Below, piece by piece: positions 8,759 through 19,169 of a stretch of DNA of 55,811 bases. The DNA is from Kitasatospora sp. MAA4 (lineage in GTDB: Bacteria > Actinomycetota > Actinomycetes > Streptomycetales > Streptomycetaceae). How positions within the stretch are numbered: position 1 is the stretch's first letter; every line of letters begins with the position of its first letter. The stretch is taken from the NCBI RefSeq assembly GCF_029893355.1, contig NZ_JARZAI010000044.1:1-55811 (forward strand), given 5' to 3'. Under the pieces are notes generated by a model, which saw nothing but the letters and a program-made list of their open reading frames with translations, did not search any database and was not told the origin of the DNA. The position numbers were made by a program, and so were the translations under genes.

Positions 8759-9178
8759 GTGATCCTGAGAATCGACCTGAGCAGCCAGGTCCCGATCTAC
8801 CAGCAGATCCGGGACCGGGTCGTGGAGGCGGTCGCGGCGGGCGAGTTGGCGCAGGGCAGCCCACTGCCCTCCACCCGCCAGTTGGCGGCAGACCTCGGGA
8901 TCAACTTCCACACCGTCAACAAGGCCTACGACCTGCTGCGGCAGGAGGGGCTGCTGATCCTCAACCGCAAGACCGGCGCGGTGGTGCAGCGCGACGCCCG
9001 TACCGGGCCGCCGCCGGCCGGCTTCGCCGACGAGTGGGCGGCCCGGCTGCGCACGCTGCTGGCGGAGGCCGTCGCCCAGGGCCTGGACGGCCCGGAGGCA
9101 CTGGCCGCCTGTAGGGCGGCACTGACCACGTTCGCGGGGGGCGTGGTGGATGTGACAGACCAAGGAGAACAGGCATGA
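8759..9178 (+). CDS. GntR-family (YtrA subfamily) transcriptional regulator
   Basis: This 139-residue protein has an N-terminal winged helix: 'PIYQQIRDRVVEAV', then 'LPSTRQLAADLGINFHTVNKAYDLL', the classic GntR signature. The effector region is only about 60 residues, as in YtrA regulators, which control membrane or transporter genes downstream. GTG 8759 has GGGAG 6 nt upstream. The stop overlaps the next gene as ATGA, so the two are co-translated. It is probably autoregulated through the palindrome at 8711-8741. Confidence 0.88.
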   Translation: MILRIDLSSQVPIYQQIRDRVVEAVAAGELAQGSPLPSTRQLAADLGINFHTVNKAYDLLRQEGLLILNRKTGAVVQRDARTGPPPAGFADEWAARLRTLLAEAVAQGLDGPEALAACRAALTTFAGGVVDVTDQGEQA

Positions 9179-10290
9179 CCAGTGGAGCGTTCTGGACGGA
9201 TGCGGCGATCCCGCTGCTGATCCTGCTGACGGCGTGGCTGACCCCCTCGCTCACCGGCCCCACGCTGCCCTTCGGGGTCCGCGTGCCGCCCGCGCAGAGC
9301 GAGCACCCGGTGATCGCCGAGCAGCGCCGGTCCTACCGCCTGCTGCTCGGCGCCGGCGGCGGCGTACTCGTCCTGCTGGGCGCCCTGCTGGCTGCCCTCG
9401 CCCCCGACTCCCCCGCCGCCGCGCTGCCCCCGCTCGCCGCCCTGGCCGGCGGCGCCGCCGCCTACGTTCGTGCGCGCCGGGCGATCCGCGCGGTCAAGCA
9501 GCGCGAGGACTGGTACCGCGGGCTGCGGCAGAGCGTGGCCGTCGACACCGCGCTGCGCACCAGCCCGGAGCCGTTCCCCTGGCTGTGGACCCTGCCGGCG
9601 CTGTTCGTGCTGGCCGCCACCGCGGTGCTCGGGGTGCTGCGCTACCCGTCGATGCCCCAGCAGCTGCCCACCCACTACAACGGCTCCGGTGCGGTGGACC
9701 ACTTCACCGGAAAGTCGGTCGGCACGGCGTTCGCGCTGGTCTTCGTCCAGGCCGCGCTGACCCTGGTGGTGACCCTGGTGGCCTGGCTCTCCTTCCGCTC
9801 CCGGGCCGACCTCGACCCGGCCCGGCCGGCCGCCAGTGCGTACCGGCACCGCCGCTTCATCGTCCGGATGACCGTCTCGGTGCTGCTGCTGGCCGCCTGC
9901 GCCAACCTGACCGTGCTGCTGGGCGCCTGGGGGATCTGGCACGGCGACCGGACGATGGGGGCGCTGCCGCTGCTGCTGCCGACCCTGGCCGGCCTCGCGC
10001 TCACGGTGGTGGTCGCGGTCCGCACCGGCCAGAACGGCAGCCGGGTGCCGCTGCCCGAGGACCTCACGGCGGACGAGCCGGCGGTCGACACCAAGGCCTC
10101 CGCCGTCCACCAGGACGACGACCGCTACTGGCGCGGCGGGATGGTCTACGTCAACCGGCAGGACCCGGCACTCTTCGTCGGCAAGCGGTTCGGCGTCGGA
10201 TGGACCGTCAACCTCGGCAACCCGAGGGCGCTCCTGCTGGTCGCCGGGCTCGTCGCCGGCACCCTGGCGATCGACGTACTGACCCGCTGA
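9175..10290 (+). CDS. DUF1648/DUF5808 multi-pass membrane protein
   Basis: This 371-residue protein has seven or so membrane helices. The DUF1648 hallmark is present around residues 160-175 (LPTHYNGSGAVDHF, like the 'P.H.N..G..D' of SdpI-type proteins). The C-terminal segment 'RYWRGGMVYVNRQDPALFV' resembles DUF5808. SdpI-like proteins can be immunity or sensor membrane proteins; here the partner YtrA-type regulator suggests a cell-envelope or antimicrobial stress response (inference). Its translation is coupled to the regulator by the 4-base overlap. It converges on the histidine kinase at 10301 with only 10 bases between. Confidence 0.75.
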   Translation: MTSGAFWTDAAIPLLILLTAWLTPSLTGPTLPFGVRVPPAQSEHPVIAEQRRSYRLLLGAGGGVLVLLGALLAALAPDSPAAALPPLAALAGGAAAYVRARRAIRAVKQREDWYRGLRQSVAVDTALRTSPEPFPWLWTLPALFVLAATAVLGVLRYPSMPQQLPTHYNGSGAVDHFTGKSVGTAFALVFVQAALTLVVTLVAWLSFRSRADLDPARPAASAYRHRRFIVRMTVSVLLLAACANLTVLLGAWGIWHGDRTMGALPLLLPTLAGLALTVVVAVRTGQNGSRVPLPEDLTADEPAVDTKASAVHQDDDRYWRGGMVYVNRQDPALFVGKRFGVGWTVNLGNPRALLLVAGLVAGTLAIDVLTR

Positions 10291-10300
10291 CCCACGGGAG

Positions 10301-12094
10301 CTAGAGCCGGGCCGACCAGCGGATCCGGGTGCCGCGGCGGTCGGGACCCGGCTCGTGCCAGGCGTCGCCGCCCAGGTGCTCGGCGCGGCGGCGCAGATTG
10401 GCCAGCCCGCTGCGCCGCCCGCCCTCCGGGATGCCCACTCCGTCGTCCGTGACGGTGAGCAGCACCCCGGGCCGGCCCGCCCGCTCCCGCCGCTCGGGGT
10501 CGCCGGGGACCGGGTGCCCGTCGTCGTCCAGATGGACGGTGGCGTCCACCTCCACGCCGACCCGCGAGGCCCGCGCGTGGCGCGCCGCGTTCGACAGCAT
10601 CTCCCGTACGGCTGCCAGCAGTTGGCGGGCAGTCACCTCGCTGATCAGGCTCTCCACCGGGCCGGTGAAGGTGATCGAGGGCTTGAAGCCGAGGGCGGCC
10701 GCGGCCTGGCTGCCCTCGCGCAGGATCCGGGTGCGCACGGTGTCCGGCTCGTCGCCGTGGTCGTCGTGCTGGAGGGCGTAGATGGTGGTGCGGACCTCCT
10801 GGATGGTGGCGTCCAGCTCGTCCACCGCCGTGGCCAGCCGCGCCTTCACCTCCGGCACCACCGCCCGGCGGGCCGCGCTCTCCAGCATCATCCCGGTGGC
10901 GAAGAGCCGCTGGATCACCAGGTCGTGCAGGTCGCGGGCGATCCGGTCGCGGTCCTGGAAGACCGCCAGGCGCTGCTGGTCGCGCTGGCCCTCGGCCAGC
11001 CGCAGGGCGAGCGCGGCCTGCGAGGCGAAGGTCTGCGCCAGCTGCTTCTCGGCGTCGCTGAACGGCCGCGCGCCGAGCGGGCGCCAGACTCCGAGGCCGC
11101 CGAGCACCCGGCCGGCCGCCACCATGGGCAGCGCCATCGCCGGGCCGAAATCGCGGGCGATCCGCAGGCCCACCCGCGGTTCGGTGGACAGGTCGTCGAC
11201 GAAGATGCTCTCGCCCGCCAGCAGCCTGGACCCGTAGTCCGAGACGGGCACCAGCTCGCCGACGACGAACTCGGCGACCTCGCCGGAGGCGTGCGAGACG
11301 CGCAGGCCGCCGTCGGCGGTCGGCAGCACGATGATCCCGAGCGCGGCGTCCGCCAACTCCCTGACCTGCTCGGCGGCGACCGCGAGCGCGGCGTGCGCCT
11401 CGTCGCTGGAGAGCAGCGCGGTGGTGACGGCGGCGGCGCCCGCGATCCAGCGCTCGCGGCGCAGGCCGGCCTCGTAGAGGCGGGAGTTCTCGATGGCCAC
11501 GCCGGCCGCGGCCGCCAGGGCGTGCACCACCATGGCGTCCTCGGGGGTGAAGCCGCCGCCGCCCTGCTTCTCGGTCAGGTAGAGGTTGCCGAAGACCTCG
11601 TCGCGGACCCGGATCGGCTCGCCCAGGAAGGACTTCATCGCCGGGTGGTGCGGTGGGAACCCGGTCGAGCGCGGGTCCTTGGCCAGGTCGTCCAGCAGCA
11701 GCGGCTCGGGACGGTCGATCAGCGCGCCCAGGATGCCGCGCCCGGAGGGCAGGTCGCCGATCAGAGCGGCCGTCTGCGCGTCGATGCCGACGTGGATGAA
11801 GTCGGAGAGCCCGGTGCCGTCCGCGGAGATCACCCCGAGCGCGGCGTAGCGGGCGTCCACCAGCTCAGCGGCGCCGGAGGCGATCCGCTCCAGGGTGGCG
11901 TGCAGGTCCAGGCCGGCGCCGACCGAGACCACCGCCTCCAGCAGCCGCTGCATCCGGTCGGTGACCGCGGCCGCGGACTGCAGGCGCTCAGCGACCTCGG
12001 TGACCAGGGTGTCCAGGCCGAGCGAGGAGATCTCGGGGACGCGATGCGGGACGGGCTCCGCGTCCTCCTCGGGAGGATCGGGTGTGATCGGCAT
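10301..12094 (-). CDS. DevS/DosT-like GAF-GAF sensor histidine kinase
   Basis: This 597-residue protein has two GAF domains (about 60-205 and 215-370), a HisKA_3 dimerisation helix with phospho-acceptor His390 (RIARDLHDLVIQRLF), then HATPase boxes ('EMLSNAARHA', 'DDGVGIPEGG', 'GLANLRRRAEHLGG'). The first GAF has GFPPHHPAM at 145-153. In Mycobacterium tuberculosis DevS the haem ligand is His149, so His149/His150 may bind haem; this is inference from position and local similarity. It starts 9 bases after cydDC, so it is probably transcribed with the oxidase genes and senses oxygen or redox state. No cognate response regulator is adjacent. Confidence 0.88.
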   Translation of the reverse strand: MPITPDPPEEDAEPVPHRVPEISSLGLDTLVTEVAERLQSAAAVTDRMQRLLEAVVSVGAGLDLHATLERIASGAAELVDARYAALGVISADGTGLSDFIHVGIDAQTAALIGDLPSGRGILGALIDRPEPLLLDDLAKDPRSTGFPPHHPAMKSFLGEPIRVRDEVFGNLYLTEKQGGGGFTPEDAMVVHALAAAAGVAIENSRLYEAGLRRERWIAGAAAVTTALLSSDEAHAALAVAAEQVRELADAALGIIVLPTADGGLRVSHASGEVAEFVVGELVPVSDYGSRLLAGESIFVDDLSTEPRVGLRIARDFGPAMALPMVAAGRVLGGLGVWRPLGARPFSDAEKQLAQTFASQAALALRLAEGQRDQQRLAVFQDRDRIARDLHDLVIQRLFATGMMLESAARRAVVPEVKARLATAVDELDATIQEVRTTIYALQHDDHGDEPDTVRTRILREGSQAAAALGFKPSITFTGPVESLISEVTARQLLAAVREMLSNAARHARASRVGVEVDATVHLDDDGHPVPGDPERRERAGRPGVLLTVTDDGVGIPEGGRRSGLANLRRRAEHLGGDAWHEPGPDRRGTRIRWSARL

Positions 12095-12103
12095 GGGTTG
12101 AGC

Positions 12104-15100
12104 CTAGTTCGCCCCGATTTGGGCAGGCTCGCGACAGGCCGCCACCAGCTGGTCGGCACGGCGTTCGCGCTCCCAGAGCTCGCGCAGCCGGCCGCCGTCC
12201 CGGGCCGCCAGCTCGTCCCAGCCGCCGCGCTCGACGACCCGGCCGTGATCGAGCACCACGATCTCGTCCACCCCGGCCGCGGCCAGGCCGGCCAGTCGGT
12301 GGGTGATCAGCAGGGTGGTCCGGCCCTCGGTGGCGGCCAGCAGGTCGGCGGTGAGCGCGTCGGCGGTGGGCAGGTCGAGGTGCTCGGCCGGCTCGTCCAG
12401 GATCAGCACGGGGAAGTCGGCGAGCAGCGCGCGGGCCAGCGCCAGGCGCTGGCGCTGGCCGCCGGAGAGACGGTCGCCGTGCTCGCCGACCATGGTGTCC
12501 AGGCCCTCGGGGAGGGTGTCCACCCAGTCCAGCAGCCGGGCCGCCGCGAGCACGCCGCGCAGCTCCTCGTCGCCGCAACCGGGCCGGGCCAGCCGGAGGT
12601 TCTCGCGCAGCGAGCTGTCGAAGACGTGTGCGTCCTGGGCGCAGAGGCCGATCACCCGGCGGACGTCGTCGCCGTCCAGCGTGCGGGTGTCCACAGGCTG
12701 TGGACGGCCGAGTTCGACCGAGCCGCTCCGCTGGTCCAGCAGACGCAGCAGGACGTGCGCGAGCGTGGTCTTGCCCGAGCCCGACGGGCCGACCACCGCG
12801 ACCCGGCGGCCGGCGGCGAGGTCCAGGTCGACACCGTCCAGCGCGTCCTGCGAGCGGCCGGGCCAGCGGGCGCGCAGGCCGCGCACGGTGAGCGGGAACG
12901 GATCCGCCGGCAGAGCGGCCGCGACGGCGGGCTCGGTCACCGGGTCGGGCGTCCGAAGTACCTCGTCGAGCCGCGCGGCGGCGGCCCGGCTGCGCTCGCG
13001 GAACTGCACCGCCACCGGAAGTCCGGCCACCGCCTCGAAGGCGGCCAGCGGGGTGAGCACCACCACCGCCAGGCAGAGGCCGGACAGCGAACCGCTGCTG
13101 ACACCGTGCACGCCGACGGCGGCGCACGCCGCCACGGTGAGGCCGGTGAGCAGCGCCGTCAGTCCGGCGCCGACGGCGGCGGTGGCCGCCGAGCGGGAGG
13201 CGAGCGCGGTCAGCCGCGCGTCGGCGGCCCGGACCGCGCCGAGCCGCGCGGGCAGCGCGCCGGCCACGGTCAGCTCGGCGGTCCCGGTGAAGGTGTCGAC
13301 CACGGCCGAGGCCAACGCGCCTCGGGCAGGCGCCTGTTGACGCTCGCTCCGGCCGGCCAGCAGCATCGAGAGAGCTGGCACGGCGGCGCCGGCCAGCAGC
13401 AGACCGAGGCCGAGCAGCAGCCCGGCGGCGGGCAGGAAGAGCGCGAGCGCGGCGGCGGAGGCCAGCGAGACGGTCAGCGCGACGGCCGCCGGCAGGCGCC
13501 AGCGCAGGTACCGATCCTGCACGGAGTCGACGTCCGCCACCAGGCGGGAGAGCAGGTCGCCGCGCCGGAAGGCCGGCAGCCCGCCGGGGGCCAGCCGCTC
13601 CAGGCGGCGGTAGACCGAGGTGCGCAGGCCGCCCAGGGTGCGCAGCACCGCGTCGTGCGAGACCAGCCGCTCGGCGTAGCGGAAGACGCTGCGCCCGACG
13701 CCGAGGGCGCGCACCGAGGTGACGGCCATCATCAGGTAGAGGACGGGCGGCTGCTGCGAGGCGCGGGAGATCAGCCAACCCGACAACGCGAGGAGCGCGA
13801 CGGCGCAGCCGAGCGCGAGGCTGCCGAGCAGGGTGGCGAGGCTCAAGCGGGGGGTGGTGGCGGCTTGGGGGCTCTCGGGTGGGTGGGTGCGGGGGTGGCT
13901 ACCGGGGTGGTCGCTGCGGGGGGCTGCATGATTTTCCGACGCCACCCCCTCCCGCAGCGCGACCCTCTCGCCTGGGTGGGGGGTGAGGGGGGAGGGGAGT
14001 TCAACGTTGCGGTCCGCCACCGCCAGCAGCGCGGGTCGGTGGGCCACCAGCAGCACCGTGCGGTTCGGGTCGGCGGCGAGCGTGCGGACGGCCTCGACGA
14101 TGGCGGCCTCGCTCTCGCCGTCCAGGTTCGCGGTCGGCTCGTCGAGCAGGACCAGCGGGCGGTCGGTGGCGAGCAGCGCGCGGGCCAGGGCGAGGCGCTG
14201 GCGCTGGCCGGCCGAGAGGCCCGCGCCGCCCTCCCCCAGCAGCGTGTCGAGCCCCTGCGGCAGCGCCTGCACGAAGTCCAGGGCGTGGGCGGCGGCCAGG
14301 GCTGTGCGCAGCTCGGCTTCGGGGGCGTCGGGGCGGCCGAGGCGGACGTTGTCGGCGACGGTGCCGGCGAAGAGGTGCGGGTGCTGCGGGACCCAGGCGA
14401 TCTGCGAGCGCCAGCCGGCCGGGTCGAGGTCGTCCAGGCGGTGCGAGGAACCGTCGGCCGCCGTGATGCGGACCGAACCGCCGTCCGGTCGGGTGAAGCC
14501 GAGCAGGACGGCGAGCAGGGTGCTCTTGCCCGCGCCGCTGGGGCCGGTGAGAGCCAGGGTCTCGCCCGGGGACAGGGTCAGCGTGAGCTCGCTCAGGGCG
14601 GGCGCGGTGCGGCCGGGGTGGCGGACGGTCAGGGTGTCGACGGTCAGGGCGGCGCCGGCCAGGGCCGGGGCGGGGGTGGTGCCGACGGGCGGCAGCGGGG
14701 TCTGAAGGACGGTGAAGATCTCGTCGGCGGCGGCCAGGCCCTCGACGCTGGAGTGGTAGAGCGCGCCGACCTGGCGCAGCGGGAAGTACACCTCGGGGGC
14801 GAGGATCAGCACCAGCAGGCCGGTCTCCAGGCCGAGCGTGCCGTCCACCAGGCGGAAGCCGATCGAGACCGCGACCAGGGCGACCGAGATGGTGGAGAGC
14901 AGTTCCAGCGCGAAGGAGGAGACGAAGGCGATCCGCAGGGTGCGCAGGGTGGCACGGCGGTACTCGTCGGTGATCCGGGCGATGGTCGCGGCCTGGGCCT
15001 TCGCGCGGTTGAAGATCTTGAGTGTGGGCAGGCCGCCGACCACGTCCAGGAAGTGGTGCGAGAGCCGGGCCAGGGTCTGCCACTGGCTGTCCATCCGGGA

Positions 15101-15649
15101 CTGGGTGGCCAGGCCGATCAGGATCATGAAGCCCGGGATCAGCGGGAGGGTCCCGGCGATGATCGCCGCCGAGATCCAGTCCGCGCCGAGGATCCGGGCC
15201 AGCAGCACCACCGGCACCACCACGGCGAGCGCGAGCTGCGGGAGGTAGCGGGCGAAGTAGTCGTCGAGGGCGTCGACTCCGCGGGTGGCGAGGGTGGTGA
15301 GTTCGCCGGTGCGGCGGCCGGAGAGGTAGCTCGGGCCGAGCGCGGTGGCGTGGTCGAGCAGGCGCCGGCGCAGCGTCGACTTGACCCTGGCCACCGAGCG
15401 GTGGGCCGTCAGCTCGGTCAGCCAGGCCACCGCGGCCCGGCCGGCCGCGGTGGCGGCGAGGAGCAGCAGCGGGGTGCCGAGGTGGTCGAGCCCCTGTCCG
15501 TGCTGGAAGCAGCGGACCACGATCTCGGCTATCAGCGTCGCCTGGCAGAGCACCAGCACCGCGCCGACCGCGCCGAGCAGGACGGCTGCCGCCAGGAAGG
15601 CGCGGGTGGTGCGGGCGTAGCTGAGCAGGCGGGGGTCGACGGGCTTCAT
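12104..15649 (-). CDS. cydDC: Fused thiol-reductant ABC exporter CydDC
   Basis: This 1181-residue protein contains two complete ABC exporter halves, each with six membrane helices then an ATPase. The CydD half is first (GPSGAGKST, LSAGQRQRLALARALL, DEPTANLD). A Pro/His-rich linker follows, then the CydC half (GPSGSGKTT, LSGGQRQRLALARALL, DEPAEHLD). CydDC exports cysteine/glutathione-type reductants and is needed to assemble cytochrome bd. The single-chain form is usual in Streptomyces. The ATG follows the cydB stop after one base (TGACATG), so the genes are co-transcribed. Confidence 0.95.
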   Translation of the reverse strand: MKPVDPRLLSYARTTRAFLAAAVLLGAVGAVLVLCQATLIAEIVVRCFQHGQGLDHLGTPLLLLAATAAGRAAVAWLTELTAHRSVARVKSTLRRRLLDHATALGPSYLSGRRTGELTTLATRGVDALDDYFARYLPQLALAVVVPVVLLARILGADWISAAIIAGTLPLIPGFMILIGLATQSRMDSQWQTLARLSHHFLDVVGGLPTLKIFNRAKAQAATIARITDEYRRATLRTLRIAFVSSFALELLSTISVALVAVSIGFRLVDGTLGLETGLLVLILAPEVYFPLRQVGALYHSSVEGLAAADEIFTVLQTPLPPVGTTPAPALAGAALTVDTLTVRHPGRTAPALSELTLTLSPGETLALTGPSGAGKSTLLAVLLGFTRPDGGSVRITAADGSSHRLDDLDPAGWRSQIAWVPQHPHLFAGTVADNVRLGRPDAPEAELRTALAAAHALDFVQALPQGLDTLLGEGGAGLSAGQRQRLALARALLATDRPLVLLDEPTANLDGESEAAIVEAVRTLAADPNRTVLLVAHRPALLAVADRNVELPSPLTPHPGERVALREGVASENHAAPRSDHPGSHPRTHPPESPQAATTPRLSLATLLGSLALGCAVALLALSGWLISRASQQPPVLYLMMAVTSVRALGVGRSVFRYAERLVSHDAVLRTLGGLRTSVYRRLERLAPGGLPAFRRGDLLSRLVADVDSVQDRYLRWRLPAAVALTVSLASAAALALFLPAAGLLLGLGLLLAGAAVPALSMLLAGRSERQQAPARGALASAVVDTFTGTAELTVAGALPARLGAVRAADARLTALASRSAATAAVGAGLTALLTGLTVAACAAVGVHGVSSGSLSGLCLAVVVLTPLAAFEAVAGLPVAVQFRERSRAAAARLDEVLRTPDPVTEPAVAAALPADPFPLTVRGLRARWPGRSQDALDGVDLDLAAGRRVAVVGPSGSGKTTLAHVLLRLLDQRSGSVELGRPQPVDTRTLDGDDVRRVIGLCAQDAHVFDSSLRENLRLARPGCGDEELRGVLAAARLLDWVDTLPEGLDTMVGEHGDRLSGGQRQRLALARALLADFPVLILDEPAEHLDLPTADALTADLLAATEGRTTLLITHRLAGLAAAGVDEIVVLDHGRVVERGGWDELAARDGGRLRELWERERRADQLVAACREPAQIGAN

Positions 15650-15650
15650 G

Positions 15651-16655
<1,005 letters not shown>

Positions 16656-16672
16656 GGCGATGGGTCCCCGGC

Positions 16673-18217
16673 TCAGTAGGCGAAGGCGAGCGGCTTGTCG
16701 GCGTCCTCGTCCGAGGACGGGCCGCGCAGGGTGGGGTCCTTGGCCGGGGGACGGTCGGTGAGGTCGATGCCCGCCTTGGCGTACTTCACGAGCAGCTTCA
16801 CCTCGATCACGGCGAGGATCGCGTAGAGCGCGGTGAAGGTGGAGAAGGCGATCACCTGGGTGGTCACGCTGACGTTCGGTGAGACGGCGTCGGCCGTGGT
16901 CATCAGGCCGAAGACGGCCCAGGGCTGACGGCCCATCTCGGTGAAGATCCAGCCGAAGCTGTTGGCGATCAGCGGGAAGCCCATGGTGAGGATGCCGATC
17001 CGCCAGCTCCACCTGGTCAGGAACGGGCCCATCTCCCGGGTGGGGGTGAGCATCAGCCGGGGCACCTCGTCCTCGGCGGTGCGGTAGGCGGGCGCGAGGA
17101 AGCGCTTCCTGCGGGTGGTCCAGAGGCCGATCAGGCCGGCCACGAAGGAGGTCATCCCGAAGCCGATCATGAGGCGGAAGCCCCAGTACGTCACGAAGAT
17201 GTTGGGGATGTAGTCGCCGGGTTGGCCGCCGTACCTGGCGGCCTCGGCGGCGGCCGTGTCGTTGATGCCGGGGACCGGCGAGCTGAAGTCGCTCTTGGCG
17301 AGGAAGGAGAGTATCCCCGGGATCTCCAACTCGACCGAGTTGTGGCCCGCGTTGACGTTGCCGATGGCGAAGATCGAGAAGGGCGCGGGCGACTGGGTGT
17401 CCCAGAGCGCCTCGGCGGAGGCCATCTTCATCGGCTGCTGCTCGAACATCACCTTGGCCAGCGTGTCGCCGCTGATCGCGGTGCCCAGGCCCGCGACCAC
17501 CGCGAGGACCAGGCCGAAGCGCAGCGAGGTGCGCATCGCGGCGGTCTTGCGGCCGTCCGCCGTCTCCGGGCGCCGCTTGGCCTTCCAGAGGTGGAAGGAG
17601 GCGATGCCGACCATGAAGGCGGCACCGGTCAGGAAGGCCGCGGTGAGCGTGTGGAAGACCACGACGAGCGTGGTGTCCTGGAAGAGCACCTTGCCGATGT
17701 CGGTCAGCTGCGCCTTCTTGGTGACCGGGTCGATGGTGTAGCCGGACGGGTGCTGCATCCAGGAGTTGGCGGCCAGGATGAAGTACGCGGAGAGCACCGT
17801 GCCGAGCGCCACCATCCAGATGCAGGCGCAGTGGATCTTCTTGGGCAGCTTGTCCCAGCCGAAGATCCACAGGCCGATGAAGGTCGACTCGAAGAAGAAG
17901 GCGATCAGCGCCTCCATCGCCAGCGGCGCACCGAAGACGTCACCGACGAAGCGCGAGTAGTCCGACCAGTTCATCCCGAACTGGAACTCCTGCACGATCC
18001 CGGTCACCACGCCCATGGCGATGTTGATCAGGAAGAGCTTGCCCCAGAACTTGGTGGCGTGGAAGTACTTCTCCTTGCCCGTCCGCACCCAGGCCGTCTC
18101 CAGCCCGGCCACCACCGCCGCCAGGCTGATGGTGAGCGGTACGAAGAGGAAGTGGTAGACGGTGGTGACCCCGAACTGCCATCGCGCGATGGTCTCGTGA
18201 GCGACTGCTAGCTCCAC
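16673..18217 (-). CDS. cydA: Cytochrome bd oxidase subunit I
   Basis: This 514-residue protein binds haems b558, b595 and d and oxidises quinol. It shows 'RWQFGVTTVYHFLFVPL' (His22 corresponds to the haem ligand His19 of E. coli CydA), 'NSWMQHP' and the 'GRQPW' motif. The periplasmic Q loop is of the short type expected for actinobacteria. GTG 18217 is preferred (AGAGG 7 nt upstream; the protein then begins MELAVAHE). An in-frame ATG-like start at 18319 would add 34 residues unlike the family. It is first gene of cydA-cydB-cydDC-kinase, with a Rex-like operator 123 bases upstream. Confidence 0.95.
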   Translation of the reverse strand: MELAVAHETIARWQFGVTTVYHFLFVPLTISLAAVVAGLETAWVRTGKEKYFHATKFWGKLFLINIAMGVVTGIVQEFQFGMNWSDYSRFVGDVFGAPLAMEALIAFFFESTFIGLWIFGWDKLPKKIHCACIWMVALGTVLSAYFILAANSWMQHPSGYTIDPVTKKAQLTDIGKVLFQDTTLVVVFHTLTAAFLTGAAFMVGIASFHLWKAKRRPETADGRKTAAMRTSLRFGLVLAVVAGLGTAISGDTLAKVMFEQQPMKMASAEALWDTQSPAPFSIFAIGNVNAGHNSVELEIPGILSFLAKSDFSSPVPGINDTAAAEAARYGGQPGDYIPNIFVTYWGFRLMIGFGMTSFVAGLIGLWTTRRKRFLAPAYRTAEDEVPRLMLTPTREMGPFLTRWSWRIGILTMGFPLIANSFGWIFTEMGRQPWAVFGLMTTADAVSPNVSVTTQVIAFSTFTALYAILAVIEVKLLVKYAKAGIDLTDRPPAKDPTLRGPSSDEDADKPLAFAY

Positions 18218-18339
18218 TTCGGCCCTCTTCCCTGCGGTCCGCTGTCCGATTCGACCTGGCTTCGACCAGAATCCTGCCGCACAAGCCCGACAAACAGTGC
18301 TCTTCGCTGTGAATCGCACAATTCATGCCAAGCTTGCGC

Positions 18340-18367
18340 GCTTGTGAACGTGAACACGTTCACAAGC
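18340..18367. promoter_or_regulatory. Rex-like operator (ROP) upstream of cydA
   Basis: 13-bp perfect arms (GCTTGTGAACGTG and CACGTTCACAAGC) flank a 2-base centre. Inside is GTGAA-N4-TTCACAA, the spacing of the Rex operator known from Streptomyces coelicolor, where Rex represses the cyd operon when the NADH/NAD ratio is low. The extra outer TTGTGAA gives two overlapping sites. Confidence 0.85.
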
Positions 18368-18448
18368 TCTGCCAGAAGCCAGTATCACGCACGCCTGTTC
18401 GGCGGCACACACCGGGGGTGGGGGAAAAGGTGAAAGGGTGAAGAACGG

Positions 18449-19069
18449 TCAGAGCTGCGGGTCGAGCAGGCCGCCGGTGATCTCCGGGCCGATCACGAAG
18501 CCCTTGGCGGGCCCCTCGGGCACCAACGCCTCGGCGCCGTACGGGCTGCGGACGGAGCTGGCGTACGCGCCGCGCCCCCGGTCCGGACCGCTGAGGACGG
18601 TGACCGCGCCACCGTCGTCGTAGTCGTCGATGATCACGTAGACCGGGATACCGGCCTGTGCGTACGCGCGGTGCTTGCGGACGTAGTCGCGCTGGCGGGC
18701 GTCGCTGCCGGGGGAGACCGTCTCGACGACGAGACCGATACCGGAGGCGAGGAGGCCGAGGCCGTCGGGGTGCTCGATGTCGTCGACGTCGGCGGGGCCG
18801 ACGAGAACATCGGGGATCCAGACCTTGAGGCCGTCGATGACATTGAAGTCCTGGCCGGGCGCATATCCGGTGCCACGAAGAAAATCATGAAGCGCCAGGG
18901 CTACCCGCTGGTTGATCTTGCCATGACGGCTTCCACCAGTTGGTGACATCGCGATGACTCCCTCGATGATCTCCGCCCGGAAGCCCTCCGGAACGTCCAT
19001 GGACTTCCACACCTGCCACAGGGCCTGGTCCAGGTCCACGGTGATCTCCTCGAGTGCGAGCGCGGTCAT
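18449..19069 (-). CDS. Uma2-family (DUF820) PD-(D/E)XK-like protein
   Basis: This 206-residue protein has the Uma2 layout: 'MDVPEGFRAEIIEGVIAMSP', then 'SRHGKINQRVALALHDFL', 'IPDVLVG', 'VVETVSPGSDARQRDYVRK' and 'HRAYAQAGIPVYVIID'. The Asp and Glu in the last motifs match the nuclease-like core of this family, very common in multicellular bacteria; the biological role is not known. ATG 19069 has a GAGAGG Shine-Dalgarno. Upstream codons to 19120 are probably untranslated. Monocistronic. Confidence 0.85.
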   Translation of the reverse strand: MTALALEEITVDLDQALWQVWKSMDVPEGFRAEIIEGVIAMSPTGGSRHGKINQRVALALHDFLRGTGYAPGQDFNVIDGLKVWIPDVLVGPADVDDIEHPDGLGLLASGIGLVVETVSPGSDARQRDYVRKHRAYAQAGIPVYVIIDDYDDGGAVTVLSGPDRGRGAYASSVRSPYGAEALVPEGPAKGFVIGPEITGGLLDPQL

Positions 19070-19169
19070 GAGGACACCTCTCTTCCAGTCCAGTGTGAGC
19101 GGCGAGACCGGGTGGCACAAGCCGCAACCGTACGATCACACACAGGTGGCGGCAGGCAAGGGGGTTCGG

